Shown here piece after piece: positions 9,699-19,683 of a DNA stretch of 64,000 bases. This DNA is from Roseibium polysiphoniae (GTDB lineage: Bacteria > Pseudomonadota > Alphaproteobacteria > Rhizobiales > Stappiaceae): assembly GCF_014842925.1 (NCBI RefSeq), contig NZ_JACYXJ010000002.1, positions 1 through 64,000 on the forward strand. Direction: 5' to 3'. The notes beneath the pieces are model-generated. The model was given only the letters and a program-made list of their open reading frames with translations, did no database searches and was not told the origin of the DNA. Numbering within the stretch: the stretch's first letter is position 1; each line of letters begins with the position of its first letter. The translations under genes and the position numbers were made by a program.

Positions 9699-11030
9699 AT
9701 GGCATCGGCCGCCGAACAACTTGCGTCAAATCTAAATTTCTCGGCTTTCGCAAAGGCTGACGAGCTCAAAAAGCGCATCTGGTTCACGCTGGGAGCGCTT
9801 TTGGTTTATCGGCTGGGCACTTATATTCCGCTGCCCGGTATCAACCCGGACGCGTTTGCGCAGGCTTTCAACCAGGCGCAGTCCGGCATCATTGGCATGT
9901 TCAACATGTTTGCCGGTGGTGCTGTCGAGCGTATGGCCATTTTTGCCCTTGGCATCATGCCCTACATCTCTGCCTCCATTATCATGCAGCTCATGACGAC
10001 GGTCGTTCCGACGCTTGAGCAGATGAAGAAGGAAGGCGAGCAGGGCCGTAAGGTCATCAACCAGTACACGCGCTATGGCACGGTGGTTCTGGCGGCATTC
10101 CAGGCCTACGGTATTGCTGTCGGTCTTGAGGGTGCGACCAACGTTGTCACGGATCCGGGCTGGTTCTTCCGTGCGTCCACCGTTTTGACGCTGGTCGGCG
10201 GCACGATGTTCCTGATGTGGCTTGGTGAACAGATCACGTCTCGCGGAATCGGTAACGGTATCTCGCTGATCATCTTTGCAGGTATTGTTGCAGGCCTTCC
10301 GACTGCGGTGGTCTCGACGCTCGAGCTTGGCCGTCAGGGCGCCCTGGCGACCTGGATCATCCTCATGGTGATCATCCTCGCCGTTGTCGTGATTGGCGTG
10401 ATCGTCTTCATGGAGCGTGCTCAGCGCCGCTTGCTGATCCAGTATCCGAAGCGTCAGATGGGAAATCGCATGTTCGAGGGCAATACCTCGTTCCTGCCGC
10501 TTAAGCTGAACACTGCAGGTGTGATTCCGCCGATCTTCGCGTCGTCGCTTCTTCTGGTGCCGGCCACGATCGCTGGATTCTCCTCGGGCAACACAAGCGA
10601 GTGGGTCACCACGATCACCGCACTGCTTGGCCATGGACAGCCGCTTTACATGCTGTTCTACGCCACGATGATCATCTTCTTCTGTTTTTTCTACACGGCG
10701 ATTGTCTTCAATCCGACCGACACTGCCGACAATCTGAAGAAGCATGGCGGCTTCATTCCGGGAATTCGTCCGGGTGAGCGCACCGCCCAGTACATCGACT
10801 ACGTCCTGACTCGCATCACGGTTGTTGGCGCGATCTACATCACCCTTGTCTGTCTATTACCCGAATTTCTTATTTCGGCCACAGGCGTTCCGTTCTATTT
10901 CGGTGGGACTTCGCTGTTGATCGTTGTCAGCGTGACCATGGATACGGTTTCCCAAATCCAGGGCCATCTGCTCGCTCACCAGTATGAGGGTCTGGTGAAA
11001 AAAGCAAAGCTCAGGGGGAAACGTAGATGA
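9699..11030 (+). CDS. secY: Preprotein translocase channel SecY
   Basis: 443 aa, standard size, with ten predicted membrane spans. The N-terminal [31 protein letters not shown], the [15 protein letters not shown] block and the [20 protein letters not shown] segment (TM8-9 region) are SecY signatures. It forms the inner-membrane protein-conducting channel with SecE and SecG. The gene lies inside the ribosomal superoperon as in most bacteria. Its TGA overlaps the ATG of adk by 4 bp. Confidence 0.97.
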   Translation: MASAAEQLASNLNFSAFAKADELKKRIWFTLGALLVYRLGTYIPLPGINPDAFAQAFNQAQSGIIGMFNMFAGGAVERMAIFALGIMPYISASIIMQLMTTVVPTLEQMKKEGEQGRKVINQYTRYGTVVLAAFQAYGIAVGLEGATNVVTDPGWFFRASTVLTLVGGTMFLMWLGEQITSRGIGNGISLIIFAGIVAGLPTAVVSTLELGRQGALATWIILMVIILAVVVIGVIVFMERAQRRLLIQYPKRQMGNRMFEGNTSFLPLKLNTAGVIPPIFASSLLLVPATIAGFSSGNTSEWVTTITALLGHGQPLYMLFYATMIIFFCFFYTAIVFNPTDTADNLKKHGGFIPGIRPGERTAQYIDYVLTRITVVGAIYITLVCLLPEFLISATGVPFYFGGTSLLIVVSVTMDTVSQIQGHLLAHQYEGLVKKAKLRGKRR

Positions 11031-11623
11031 GACTGATTTTGGTCGGACCGCCGGGGGCGGGGAAGGGGACACAAGCGGGACGGCTCGTTGCCGATTACAA
11101 CATCCCGCAGCTGTCGACCGGTGATATGCTTCGTGCCGCTGTTGCGGCGCAAAGCCCAGTCGGATTGCAGGCGAAAGCCGTCATGGATGCCGGTGGTCTC
11201 GTGTCCGACGATATTGTCGTTGGCATCATCCGCGACCGGATTGCCGAGCCTGATGCCAAAAACGGCTTCATCCTCGATGGATTTCCGCGCACGATCGCCC
11301 AGGCTGATGCTTTGGCGCAGATGCTGTCGGAGAACGACCTTGGCCTGGACGCAGTGATTGAACTGCGTGTCGACCAGTCCAAGCTCGTTGACCGGATCAT
11401 CAACCGGGCGGCGGAAGCCAAGGAAAAAGGCGAGCCGGTCCGCAAGGATGACGATCCGGAGGTCTTCAAGGATCGCCTCGAGGCTTACAACCGCGATACC
11501 GCTGTTGTGATCCCTTATTACGAAAAAGCGGGTCTGCTGACCGTGGTCGATGGCATGCAGTCCATCGATGATGTGTCACGCGACATCGAGAGCGTGCTCT
11601 CCAAGCTTGACGAAAAGGTTTAG
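11027..11623 (+). CDS. adk: Adenylate kinase (short form)
   Basis: 198 aa. The P-loop GPPGAGKGT is at residues 7-15 and the NMP-binding DGFPRT motif is near residue 84. The LID is short ([27 protein letters not shown]) and lacks the zinc or beta-hairpin LID of the long form, so this is the short variant known from alphaproteobacteria. It interconverts AMP, ADP and ATP in the cytosol. It is coupled to secY by a 4-bp overlap; a 179-bp gap separates it from rpsM. Confidence 0.96.
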   Translation: MRLILVGPPGAGKGTQAGRLVADYNIPQLSTGDMLRAAVAAQSPVGLQAKAVMDAGGLVSDDIVVGIIRDRIAEPDAKNGFILDGFPRTIAQADALAQMLSENDLGLDAVIELRVDQSKLVDRIINRAAEAKEKGEPVRKDDDPEVFKDRLEAYNRDTAVVIPYYEKAGLLTVVDGMQSIDDVSRDIESVLSKLDEKV

Positions 11624-11768
11624 AGTCGTTAAAGGACGCGCTCTAGCTGACAAGTTTCGTGTCGATCCCGTGATTCACGGGGCCGGCACGTTCTGTGCTT
11701 GCTGAACCAAGTGCATTTAGTGCCTTGCAAGGGCCGGGCTCCACCGGACGCGAGGAATAATGAGCAAC

Positions 11769-11785
11769 GCGGCCGAAACGGCCGC
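11769..11785 (+). promoter_or_regulatory. Hairpin just upstream of rpsM
   Basis: A perfect 7-bp stem (GCGGCCG, loop AAA, CGGCCGC) ends 17 nt before the rpsM GTG start, next to its ribosome binding site, with no U-tract behind it. Its position suits translational control of the alpha operon leader (S4 binds this leader in enterobacteria). The structure is seen; the role is inferred. Confidence 0.4.
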
Positions 11786-11802
11786 ATGACATGGAGAACA
11801 AC

Positions 11803-12171
11803 GTGGCACGTATTGCTGGCGTTAATATCCCAACGAACAAGCGCGTCGTTATCGCGCTTCAGTATATTCACGGCATCGGCGCGAAATTCGCGCAGGAAAT
11901 CGTCGAGAAGGTCAACATTGCGCCGGAACGCCGCGTCAATGAACTTTCCGATGCAGAAGTCCTTGCCATCCGCGAGACAATCGACGCCGATTACCTCGTT
12001 GAGGGCGACCTGCGCCGCGACACTGCAATGAACATCAAGCGTCTGATGGACCTTGGTTGCTACCGTGGCCTGCGTCACCGTCGTGGCCTGCCGGTTCGCG
12101 GTCAGCGCACACATACCAACGCACGTACCCGTAAGGGTCCTGCGAAAGCCATCGCTGGTAAGAAGAAGTAA
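11803..12171 (+). CDS. rpsM: 30S ribosomal protein S13
   Basis: 122 aa from GTG 11803, preceded by TGGAGA at 11792-11797. An in-frame ATG at 11791 would add MENN, but it overlaps the ribosome binding site, and [19 protein letters not shown] is the family N-terminus. The C-terminus has [25 protein letters not shown]13 contacts P-site tRNA and the B1 bridges. First gene of the alpha-type block. Confidence 0.96.
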   Translation: MARIAGVNIPTNKRVVIALQYIHGIGAKFAQEIVEKVNIAPERRVNELSDAEVLAIRETIDADYLVEGDLRRDTAMNIKRLMDLGCYRGLRHRRGLPVRGQRTHTNARTRKGPAKAIAGKKK

Positions 12172-12236
12172 CCCAGTCGATTGGCGGTGGAGCTGCCGGT
12201 CTTACGGCAGTGTTGAGATCAAAGTAAGGAAAAAGA

Positions 12237-12626
12237 ATGGCTAAGGAAACGACGCGCGTGCGTCGCCGCGAGCGCAAGAATATTTCTTCTGGCGTCGCGC
12301 ATGTGAACTCCACGTTCAACAACACGATGATCACCATTACCGATGCACAGGGCAACACCATTTCATGGTCGTCCGCTGGTGCTCTCGGCTTCAAGGGATC
12401 GCGTAAGTCTACGCCGTATGCTGCCCAGGTTGCAGCTGAAGATGCCGCCAAGAAGGCATCCGAGCACGGCATGCGTACCCTCGAAGTTGAGGTGCGTGGT
12501 CCAGGTTCTGGACGTGAGTCCGCTCTTCGTGCGCTTCAGGCTGCCGGTTTCCTCATCACGTCGATCCGTGACGTGACGCCGATTCCGCACAACGGCTGCC
12601 GTCCGCGCAAGCGTCGCCGCGTCTAA
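12237..12626 (+). CDS. rpsK: 30S ribosomal protein S11
   Basis: 129 aa. It has the core [42 protein letters not shown] and ends [10 protein letters not shown] (…[14 protein letters not shown]), as expected. S11 lines the mRNA exit region of the platform. It is 65 bp after rpsM. Note that rpsD does not lie between rpsK and rpoA, which is normal for alphaproteobacteria. Confidence 0.97.
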   Translation: MAKETTRVRRRERKNISSGVAHVNSTFNNTMITITDAQGNTISWSSAGALGFKGSRKSTPYAAQVAAEDAAKKASEHGMRTLEVEVRGPGSGRESALRALQAAGFLITSIRDVTPIPHNGCRPRKRRRV

Positions 12627-12718
12627 GGCTTTCCGCCTTAGGTATCTGTTTCTCCAATGGCAAAGAATAGCTTGCGGCCCTGCGAGGGCCCAGGCGGGAT
12701 AGCCGAAGGGGCAAAAAC

Positions 12719-13741
12719 GTGACCATTCAAAAAAACTGGCAAGAACTGATCAAGCCGACCAAGCTCGAAGTCAAGCAGGGTGAAGACCCGCGCTTCTTTG
12801 CGACCGTTGTCGCGGAGCCGCTTGAGCGTGGTTATGGTCTGACGCTCGGAAATGCGCTGCGTCGTATTCTCCTGTCGTCTCTGCAGGGTTCTGCAGTGAC
12901 TGCCGTTCAGATCGACGGCGTGCTGCACGAGTTCTCGTCCATTCCTGGTGTCCGCGAAGATGTCACCGACATCGTTCTGAACATCAAGGAAATCGCGATC
13001 CGCATGGATGGCGAGGGACCCAAGCGCATGGTTGTGCGCAAGCAGGGCCCCGGTTCGGTGACTGCGGGCGACATTCAGACCGTTGGCGACGTCGAAGTTC
13101 TGAACCCGGATCTTGTGCTGTGTACGCTGGATGAAGGCGCTGAAATCCGCATGGAATTCACCGTCAACACCGGAAAGGGCTACGTGTCGTCCGACCGTAA
13201 CCGTCCGGAAGATGCGCCGATCGGCCTGATCCCGGTCGACAGCCTCTACTCTCCGGTCAAGAAAGTGTCCTACAAGGTGGAAAACACCCGTGAAGGTCAG
13301 GTTCTTGACTATGACAAACTTACCCTGACCGTTGAGACCGACGGTTCGGTTAAGCCGGATGACGCAGTCGCATTCGCTGCGCGCATCCTTCAGGACCAGC
13401 TTTCCATCTTCGTCAACTTCGAAGAGCCGCAGCGTGAAGTCGCCGAGGACACCGTCCCGGAACTCGCGTTCAACCCGGCGCTTCTCAAGAAGGTCGACGA
13501 GCTGGAACTGTCCGTCCGCTCCGCCAACTGCCTGAAGAACGACAATATCGTGTATATTGGCGATCTCATTCAGAAGACCGAAGCGGAAATGCTGCGCACG
13601 CCGAACTTCGGCCGCAAGTCGCTGAACGAAATCAAGGAAGTTCTCGCCCAGATGGGTCTGCACCTCGGTATGGAGGTCGCCAACTGGCCGCCTGAGAACA
13701 TCGAAGATCTCGCGAAGCGCTACGAAGACCATCAGTATTAA
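12719..13741 (+). CDS. rpoA: RNA polymerase alpha subunit
   Basis: 340 aa with a GTG start preceded by GAAGGGG at 12704-12710. The N-terminal dimerisation domain has [26 protein letters not shown] (about 38-63). The C-terminal domain has [43 protein letters not shown] (about 263-305), which binds UP elements and activators. Two small hairpins (12624-12640 and 12676-12690) lie in the 92-bp leader after rpsK and may set the polymerase-to-ribosomal-protein ratio. Confidence 0.98.
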   Translation: MTIQKNWQELIKPTKLEVKQGEDPRFFATVVAEPLERGYGLTLGNALRRILLSSLQGSAVTAVQIDGVLHEFSSIPGVREDVTDIVLNIKEIAIRMDGEGPKRMVVRKQGPGSVTAGDIQTVGDVEVLNPDLVLCTLDEGAEIRMEFTVNTGKGYVSSDRNRPEDAPIGLIPVDSLYSPVKKVSYKVENTREGQVLDYDKLTLTVETDGSVKPDDAVAFAARILQDQLSIFVNFEEPQREVAEDTVPELAFNPALLKKVDELELSVRSANCLKNDNIVYIGDLIQKTEAEMLRTPNFGRKSLNEIKEVLAQMGLHLGMEVANWPPENIEDLAKRYEDHQY

Positions 13742-13818
13742 GGGACGTCCGCGTCCCTTCACACTCAACCGGACCTTGGGTTTCAGTCCCATTTGTCTGT
13801 CTTTAAAAGGAGAGGGCC

Positions 13819-14244
13819 ATGCGCCACGGTAATTCCGGCCGCAAGCTCAACCGGACCTCTAGCCACCGCAAGGCTATGTTCGCAAACATGGCAGCTTCGC
13901 TGATCAATCACGAGCAGATCGTGACGACCCTGCCGAAGGCCAAGGAAATGAAGCCGATTATTGACAAGCTGATCACGCTTGGCAAACGCGGCGACCTGCA
14001 TGCACGCCGTCAGGCCATTTCGCAGATCCGCGACGTGGCGATGGTTCGCAAGCTCTTTGATGTGCTCGGTGAGCGCTACAAGGACCGTCAGGGCGGCTAC
14101 AGCCGTGTCCTGAAGGCGGGCTTCCGTTATGGCGACAATGCTCCGCTCGCAGTGATCGAGCTGGTTGACCGCGACCCTGCTGCACGTGGTGCAGAAGATC
14201 GCGCACGCAACGATGCAGAGCAAGTTGCAGAGAACGCAGCGTAA
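13819..14244 (+). CDS. rplQ: 50S ribosomal protein L17
   Basis: 141 aa. It starts [43 protein letters not shown], the L17 signature, with an acidic/Ala C-terminal tail. It is the last gene of the ribosomal superoperon, 77 bp after rpoA, with AAAGGAGAG as ribosome binding site and an intrinsic terminator starting 22 bp downstream. Confidence 0.97.
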   Translation: MRHGNSGRKLNRTSSHRKAMFANMAASLINHEQIVTTLPKAKEMKPIIDKLITLGKRGDLHARRQAISQIRDVAMVRKLFDVLGERYKDRQGGYSRVLKAGFRYGDNAPLAVIELVDRDPAARGAEDRARNDAEQVAENAA

Positions 14245-14266
14245 TAAACGCTGGTTCTAGAGCTTA

Positions 14267-14293
14267 AAAGGCGGGCCTCGGCTCGCCTTTTTT
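14267..14293 (+). terminator. Intrinsic terminator of the ribosomal superoperon
   Basis: A ten-pair stem (AAAGGCGGGC, loop CTCG, GCTCGCCTTT) is followed by more T residues. It begins 22 bp after the rplQ stop and closes the S10-spc-alpha run. Confidence 0.88.
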
Positions 14294-14436
14294 GTATTTC
14301 GCCCGGTTATTGGCTCATAACCTATTGGCTGCAATCCTGAATTAGAGTCTGGCTCCTCTGCAATTATCCGAAAATTAACGGCCTACGACGATAGTCTCAC
14401 TGTCATTTTTACGCAGTGTCTCAGGGAGAGAGCGTG

Positions 14437-16620
14437 ATGGATCGGGCCACCGATATTGTCTCGAAGAGAAAAAGTCGTTTTTTGAAGTTGTCGGTCGTCG
14501 TGCCCGTCCTGATGGTCGGCGTCACATTTGCTTCGTGCGTTGCCGTTGGAATTGGGGGGTATCTCAACGCAAGGTCTGGCCTTGAAGAGGCCGCCAACGG
14601 CGAACTTGCGATGGTCGCCAAGGCGCGCCAGGCGCTCCTCGATATGCGGCTCAAGAGCCTGTCGGGTGATTTGGGAACCACTGCGTCGGGCGCAGCGACA
14701 ACGCTGGCCTTTACCGACATGAACTCGGCGCTTACCAATGTCGAGAATGATCGGCCCGAGCTTGAAGCCTATTTTCAGCCGGAAGATGCTGGCGCGAACG
14801 CGCGGGCTGAGCTGACCGGCAAAGACAGCAAGACCATGTATGCCTGGCGCCACACGGACGTCCACGGCAGCTTCTACTCATCCTGGAAAAACAACGGCTA
14901 CTCCGACATCTATGCGATCAACAAGGACGGCCTTGTGATCTATAGCGTGACGAAGTCCGGCGATTTCCTTGGCTCTGCTGTTGAGGGGCCGCTTGCGGAA
15001 ACTGGTCTGGGCGAGGTCTTTGCGAAAGCCCTGACAGCCGAGAAGGGGCAGCAGTTCCATTCCAGCTTTGAAGCCTATGCGCCAGCTGCCGGTGAACCGT
15101 CCATGTTCATTGCCGAGCCTGCCTACATCAAGAACTTCGCAGGCGAAGAGATTGGCGGCGTGATCATGGTTCGCATCGGTTCCAGCTATCTGGAAGGTGT
15201 TGTGAACAACCGTGAGGGCCTCGGCGAGACCGGGCAGGTCTATATCGTCGACCGCTCCGGTACGCTGCTGACCAACCAACCACTGGCAAGCGAGCCGACG
15301 GCAACGGTCAAGTCCGTGACCTCGGATGTGATCTCGACAGCTGCGTCAGGCCAGAACGCCTCTGGCATCATCACTGGGGCAGACGGTATCGACCGTATCA
15401 CCGTCGCCGCGCCGATGACCTTTGGCAACGACACGTGGGCGATTGTCGCCGAACGTGCGGTCACCGAGGCAATGGCAAGCGTTACCGAAATGCGAAACTC
15501 GATGATCTTGTCGACACTCATCACGGTGGGCATCGCAGCGATCATTGCCTTGCTCTTCTCGCGCTCGATCACACGCCCGCTCGGTTCTCTGGCTGGAACG
15601 CTTGAATCCATCGCCGATGGCGATGTATCGGCCGATATCGATGCTGCCAACCGCGGCGATGAAATCGGTGATATCGGCAGGGCCGTCTTGCGGATCCGCC
15701 AGAACTCGGTCGAAGAGCAGGAACGGCGGGCGGAAGAAGACGCTCGCACGGCTCAGTCTCAAGCCGAACAGCGTCAGAAGATGCTCGGTGATCTGGCTGC
15801 TGAATTCGAAGCGTCCGTCGGCAAGGTCGTCGACCATGTGGCTCACTCGGCTGCAACACTGCGCGATTCTGCCAACGAGATGCGGCAGATGACCGAAAGC
15901 TCGGGTGAAACGTCTCAGCGTGCCGCGCAGGTCTCCACCGAGGCAATGAACGAAGTTCAATCCATTGCGACGGCATCTGATCAGCTTTCCAGCTCGATCC
16001 AGGAAATCTCGTCATTGATCGAACGTTCGTCTTCTGTTGCCCAGACGGCGACAGTGCGTGCTGAATCTACCAATGGAACGGTCCGCTCGCTGGCAGAAGC
16101 TGCGAACCGGATTGGTGAGGTCATCACCTTGATCAGCGATATCGCCGATCAGACCAACCTTCTGGCGCTCAATGCCACCATTGAGGCGGCGCGTGCCGGT
16201 GAGGCTGGCAAGGGCTTTGCCGTGGTTGCCTCCGAGGTCAAGGAACTGGCCTCCCAGACTGGCAAGGCGACCGGTGAGATCCAGCAGCAGGTGGATGCCA
16301 TCCGCCAGGCGACGGAAGAAGCTGTCTCGGCCATCGGCGACATTCAGGATACGATCAGCGACATCACCCAGTCGGTGACCGATGTCTCTGCCGCCGTGAC
16401 CGAACAGAGCTTCGCGACCCGCGGCATTGCCGAGAACACGCAGCGTGCGGCTGTGGGAACCTCAAAGGTCTCCGAGGATATCTCCAACGTCAGCGAGATC
16501 TCCGAGAAGACCAGCGATGCGGCAAATGCCTTTGCGATCTCGGTTCAGGAAATGTCGGAGCAGGCGAATAGCCTCGACCAGGAAGTTCAGAGCTTCCTCA
16601 AGCAGGTTCGCTCGGCCTAA
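14437..16620 (+). CDS. Methyl-accepting chemotaxis protein
   Basis: 727 aa from ATG 14437, chosen because AGGGAGAG lies at 14423-14430. A GTG at 14416 is in frame but would include the ribosome binding site. Layout: a short cytosolic start, TM1 (about residues 17-38), a periplasmic Cache-type sensor of about 320 residues, TM2 (about 355-375), HAMP ([21 protein letters not shown]), then the signalling hairpin with the highly conserved tip region [37 protein letters not shown]. It senses a periplasmic ligand and controls CheA. The ligand cannot be read from sequence. No che genes are near, so it is a stand-alone receptor. A strong terminator follows. Confidence 0.93.
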   Translation: MDRATDIVSKRKSRFLKLSVVVPVLMVGVTFASCVAVGIGGYLNARSGLEEAANGELAMVAKARQALLDMRLKSLSGDLGTTASGAATTLAFTDMNSALTNVENDRPELEAYFQPEDAGANARAELTGKDSKTMYAWRHTDVHGSFYSSWKNNGYSDIYAINKDGLVIYSVTKSGDFLGSAVEGPLAETGLGEVFAKALTAEKGQQFHSSFEAYAPAAGEPSMFIAEPAYIKNFAGEEIGGVIMVRIGSSYLEGVVNNREGLGETGQVYIVDRSGTLLTNQPLASEPTATVKSVTSDVISTAASGQNASGIITGADGIDRITVAAPMTFGNDTWAIVAERAVTEAMASVTEMRNSMILSTLITVGIAAIIALLFSRSITRPLGSLAGTLESIADGDVSADIDAANRGDEIGDIGRAVLRIRQNSVEEQERRAEEDARTAQSQAEQRQKMLGDLAAEFEASVGKVVDHVAHSAATLRDSANEMRQMTESSGETSQRAAQVSTEAMNEVQSIATASDQLSSSIQEISSLIERSSSVAQTATVRAESTNGTVRSLAEAANRIGEVITLISDIADQTNLLALNATIEAARAGEAGKGFAVVASEVKELASQTGKATGEIQQQVDAIRQATEEAVSAIGDIQDTISDITQSVTDVSAAVTEQSFATRGIAENTQRAAVGTSKVSEDISNVSEISEKTSDAANAFAISVQEMSEQANSLDQEVQSFLKQVRSA

Positions 16621-16642
16621 CCGTCCAAAATTGCATTTGAAG

Positions 16643-16676
16643 ATGGCCGCCAGGAAACTGGCGGCCATTTTCTTTT
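16643..16676 (+). terminator. Terminator after the chemotaxis receptor
   Basis: An 11-bp perfect stem (ATGGCCGCCAG, GAAA loop, CTGGCGGCCAT) is followed by TTTCTTTT. Confidence 0.88.
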
Positions 16677-16799
16677 GTTATGACGTTCACGGGGAGTTCA
16701 CAGCGCGCAGTTCAGCTTGGCATTGCCTCAGTCTGTCCCTATCTGGCATGTATCTCAGTGGTCAGTCGGCCGGAATCGGTCATGGAAGGGACACAGAAC

Positions 16800-18260
16800 A
16801 TGGTGCTCATGAGGCTCAGGCGGGAATTGCGGATCGTATCGGGGCTCTTGCTGGGTTTTCTTGCCATTGTAAATGGGAGTTCCTCCGCGAGCGCACAGGA
16901 CAGCGCCGGTGCGGGTCTGCGTCTTGTTCCCGGCTCTGCGCAGGAGATGAAGCTCTCTTTTGCTCCGATCGTGAAGGATGTCGCGCCAGCGGTGGTCAAT
17001 GTCTACGCCAGCCGCAAGGTCGTGCAGCAGCGCCGGGTTTCGCCTTTCTTCAATGATCCTTTCTTTCGTCGTTTCTTCGGCAATCCGGACCAGGGCCTGA
17101 CGCGGCCGCAGGAGCGGGTCCAATCCTCGCTTGGGTCGGGGGTGGTCATTTCGGCCGATGGCACCGTGATCACCAACCACCACGTCATCAAGGACGCTGA
17201 CGAGGTGCGTGTCGCCTTGAACGACCGGCGTGAGTTCGATGCGGAGATCGTGCTTCTGGATGAGCGCACCGATCTTGCCGTTCTCAAGATCAAGGGAGAG
17301 GGACCGTTTGATTTCGTGCCCTTTGCCGGGTCCGACAGCCTTGAAGTCGGCGACATTGTTCTCGCGATCGGCAATCCCTTCGGTGTCGGCCAGACGGTCA
17401 CGCAGGGGATTGTCTCCGCACTTGCACGCACGCAGGTCGGCGTCACGGACTACCAGTTCTTCATTCAGACCGATGCGGCGATCAACCCCGGGAACTCGGG
17501 CGGCGCGCTGGTCGACATGAACGGTCAGCTCGTCGGGGTCAACACGGCGATCTTCTCCCGCTCTGGCGGGTCCAACGGCATCGGTTTTGCCATTCCGGCG
17601 CACATGGTGCAGTTCGTCGCGACGGCTGCGGGCGAGGGCGGCAAGGTCCAGCGCCCATGGCTCGGCGCGACCGTGCAGCTTGTCAATGCAGAGATCGCAG
17701 AGGCTCTGTCGCTCGATCGTCCGCGCGGCGTCATCGTCACCAACATCTATCCGAGTTCCCCTGCGGAAGACGCTGGACTGCGTGTGAGCGACCTGGTGAT
17801 CGCGATCGACGGCAAGGAGGTCCTCGACCCGGACAGCTTCGGCTATCGGTTCGCGACCAAGCGGCTGGGTGAGCAAGCGCGCTTTACGATCTTGCGCGGT
17901 GGTGATCAGAAGCTGATCGACATCAACCTTGCGCCTGCGCCCGAGACCACGCCACGCGACACCCGGGTTCTGACCGAGTACTCGCCATTTGAAGGTGCCA
18001 CCGTGATGAACCTGTCACCTGCGGTGGCGGAGGAAATCGGCGTTGAAGGTCTGCTGGAAGGTGTCGTGATCACCGAGATTGTCCCCAACAGCCCGGCGGC
18101 GCGTGTCGGCATGAAGGTTGGCGATATCGTTCGCGCCATCAATGATGATGAAATCGTCTCCACGCGGATGCTCGAAGGGGTCACGAAGGTGCCGCCGCGG
18201 GTCTGGCGGCTGGATATCGAACGGGACGGTAAGGTTTCCCGTATCGTGTTGAGGGGCTAA
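16800..18260 (+). CDS. Periplasmic HtrA/Do-type serine protease
   Basis: 486 aa from ATG 16800 (GGAAGGG at 16784-16790). The frame is open further upstream, but this start gives a signal peptide (basic n-region MRLRRELR, hydrophobic IVSGLLLGFLAIV, likely cleavage after SASA). The trypsin-like domain has the catalytic triad His128 (TNHHVI), Asp158 (RTDLAV) and Ser233 (GNSGGA), followed by two PDZ domains (about 260-360 and 390-480). The role is protease/chaperone quality control of periplasmic proteins (DegP/DegQ/MucD family). A 17-bp gap to rarA suggests co-transcription. I cannot separate DegP from DegQ type from sequence alone. Confidence 0.94.
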   Translation: MVLMRLRRELRIVSGLLLGFLAIVNGSSSASAQDSAGAGLRLVPGSAQEMKLSFAPIVKDVAPAVVNVYASRKVVQQRRVSPFFNDPFFRRFFGNPDQGLTRPQERVQSSLGSGVVISADGTVITNHHVIKDADEVRVALNDRREFDAEIVLLDERTDLAVLKIKGEGPFDFVPFAGSDSLEVGDIVLAIGNPFGVGQTVTQGIVSALARTQVGVTDYQFFIQTDAAINPGNSGGALVDMNGQLVGVNTAIFSRSGGSNGIGFAIPAHMVQFVATAAGEGGKVQRPWLGATVQLVNAEIAEALSLDRPRGVIVTNIYPSSPAEDAGLRVSDLVIAIDGKEVLDPDSFGYRFATKRLGEQARFTILRGGDQKLIDINLAPAPETTPRDTRVLTEYSPFEGATVMNLSPAVAEEIGVEGLLEGVVITEIVPNSPAARVGMKVGDIVRAINDDEIVSTRMLEGVTKVPPRVWRLDIERDGKVSRIVLRG

Positions 18261-18277
18261 GCGCCTATAAAGTTGCA

Positions 18278-19588
18278 ATGAGTGATTTGTTCGAAGCCTC
18301 CGGGCTGACTGCTTCGGGGCCGCGCCCGCTTGCGGACCGGTTGCGTCCGGAAAGACTTGAAGATGTTGTCGGCCAGGAGCACTTGCTTGGTCCGGAGGGA
18401 ACCCTTGCGCGCATGCTCAAGACGCGCACGCTCGGGTCTTTGATCTTCTGGGGACCTCCTGGCACAGGCAAGACGACAATTGCTCGGCTTCTTGCCAATG
18501 AAACAGATCTGGCCTTCGAGCAGATCTCGGCGATCTTCTCGGGTGTTGCCGATCTGAAGAAGGTTTTCGAAGCGGCGCGCGGGCGGCGGATCTCCGGCAA
18601 GGCGACGCTGTTGTTCGTCGACGAGATCCATCGCTTCAACCGTGCCCAGCAGGACAGCTTTCTTCCGGTCATGGAGGACGGCACTATCACCCTTGTCGGG
18701 GCAACGACCGAAAACCCGTCCTTTGAACTCAACGCGGCCTTGCTGTCGCGCTCTCACGTGATGACGTTCCATTCGCTCCATCTTGCAGCGCTCAGTCAAT
18801 TGCTGGTGCGGGCGGAGGAGGTCGAGGACAAGCCGTTGCCGCTGGACGAAGAAGCGCGCGGTGTGTTGCTGCGGATGGCTGATGGTGACGGACGCTCAGC
18901 TCTGACGCTTGCCGAAGATGTCTGGCGTGCGGCCGGAGAGGGTGAGGTCTTTGACGCTGAGCGCCTTCAGGAAATCGTGCAGCGCCGTGCGCCGATCTAT
19001 GACAAGGGTCAGGACGGGCACTACAATCTGATTTCCGCCTTGCACAAGTCCGTTCGTGGATCGGATCCCGATGCCGCGCTCTACTGGTTCTGCCGCATGC
19101 TGGATGGCGGGGAGGATCCTCTCTATCTGGCGCGGCGGCTGATCCGCATGGCGGTGGAGGACATCGGGCTCGCCGATCCCAATGCATTGGTTCAGGCCAA
19201 TGCCGCCCGGGATGCCTATCAGATGCTGGGATCACCGGAGGGCGAGCTGGCGCTGGCACAGACGGTTGTCTATTTGGCGACGGCGCCCAAATCGAATGGG
19301 GTTTACACGGCCTATAAGGCCGCTGTGCGCAGCGCCAAGTCGAACGGGTCCCTGTTGCCGCCCAAACATATCCTCAATGCGCCGACCAAGCTGATGAAGG
19401 CGGAAGGCTATGGGGATGGCTACCAATATGACCATGACGCGCCCGACGGCTTTTCCGGGCAGGACTACTTCCCCGAGGATATGGGCCGCCAGACCTACTA
19501 TGACCCGCCAGAACGTGGCTTTGAGCGCGAGCTGCGCAAGCGGATCGAATATTGGTCACGGCTGCGCAAGGAACGGGAAGGCAAGTAG
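18278..19588 (+). CDS. rarA: Replication-associated recombination protein A (AAA+ ATPase)
   Basis: 436 aa. AAA+ ATPase with Walker A GPPGTGKTT (residues 59-67), Walker B LLFVDEIHRF (111-120), sensor 1 GATTENPSFELN, and the C-terminal tetramerisation part including YDKGQDGHYNLISALHKSVRGSDPDAALYW and AEDIGLADPNAL-type blocks. The family (RarA/MgsA, eukaryotic WRNIP1) acts at stalled replication forks, with SSB and RecA. It lies 17 bp after the HtrA-like gene and probably shares its transcript. Confidence 0.95.
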   Translation: MSDLFEASGLTASGPRPLADRLRPERLEDVVGQEHLLGPEGTLARMLKTRTLGSLIFWGPPGTGKTTIARLLANETDLAFEQISAIFSGVADLKKVFEAARGRRISGKATLLFVDEIHRFNRAQQDSFLPVMEDGTITLVGATTENPSFELNAALLSRSHVMTFHSLHLAALSQLLVRAEEVEDKPLPLDEEARGVLLRMADGDGRSALTLAEDVWRAAGEGEVFDAERLQEIVQRRAPIYDKGQDGHYNLISALHKSVRGSDPDAALYWFCRMLDGGEDPLYLARRLIRMAVEDIGLADPNALVQANAARDAYQMLGSPEGELALAQTVVYLATAPKSNGVYTAYKAAVRSAKSNGSLLPPKHILNAPTKLMKAEGYGDGYQYDHDAPDGFSGQDYFPEDMGRQTYYDPPERGFERELRKRIEYWSRLRKEREGK

Positions 19589-19683
19589 CCCTACGCTTGA
19601 GCGTGCCTGAACGCATCGAACCGTTAAGGCATTGGCGCCTAGGATAGGTGTTTGCTCATGATGCACGGGGAGGGTGCTGCACC

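Noticed and set aside
9732..10745. 337-codon minus-strand frame in secY
   Set aside because: Antisense shadow of secY, highly charged low-complexity product.
12638..13792. 384-codon minus-strand frame across rpoA
   Set aside because: Antisense to rpoA; no ribosome binding site or family.
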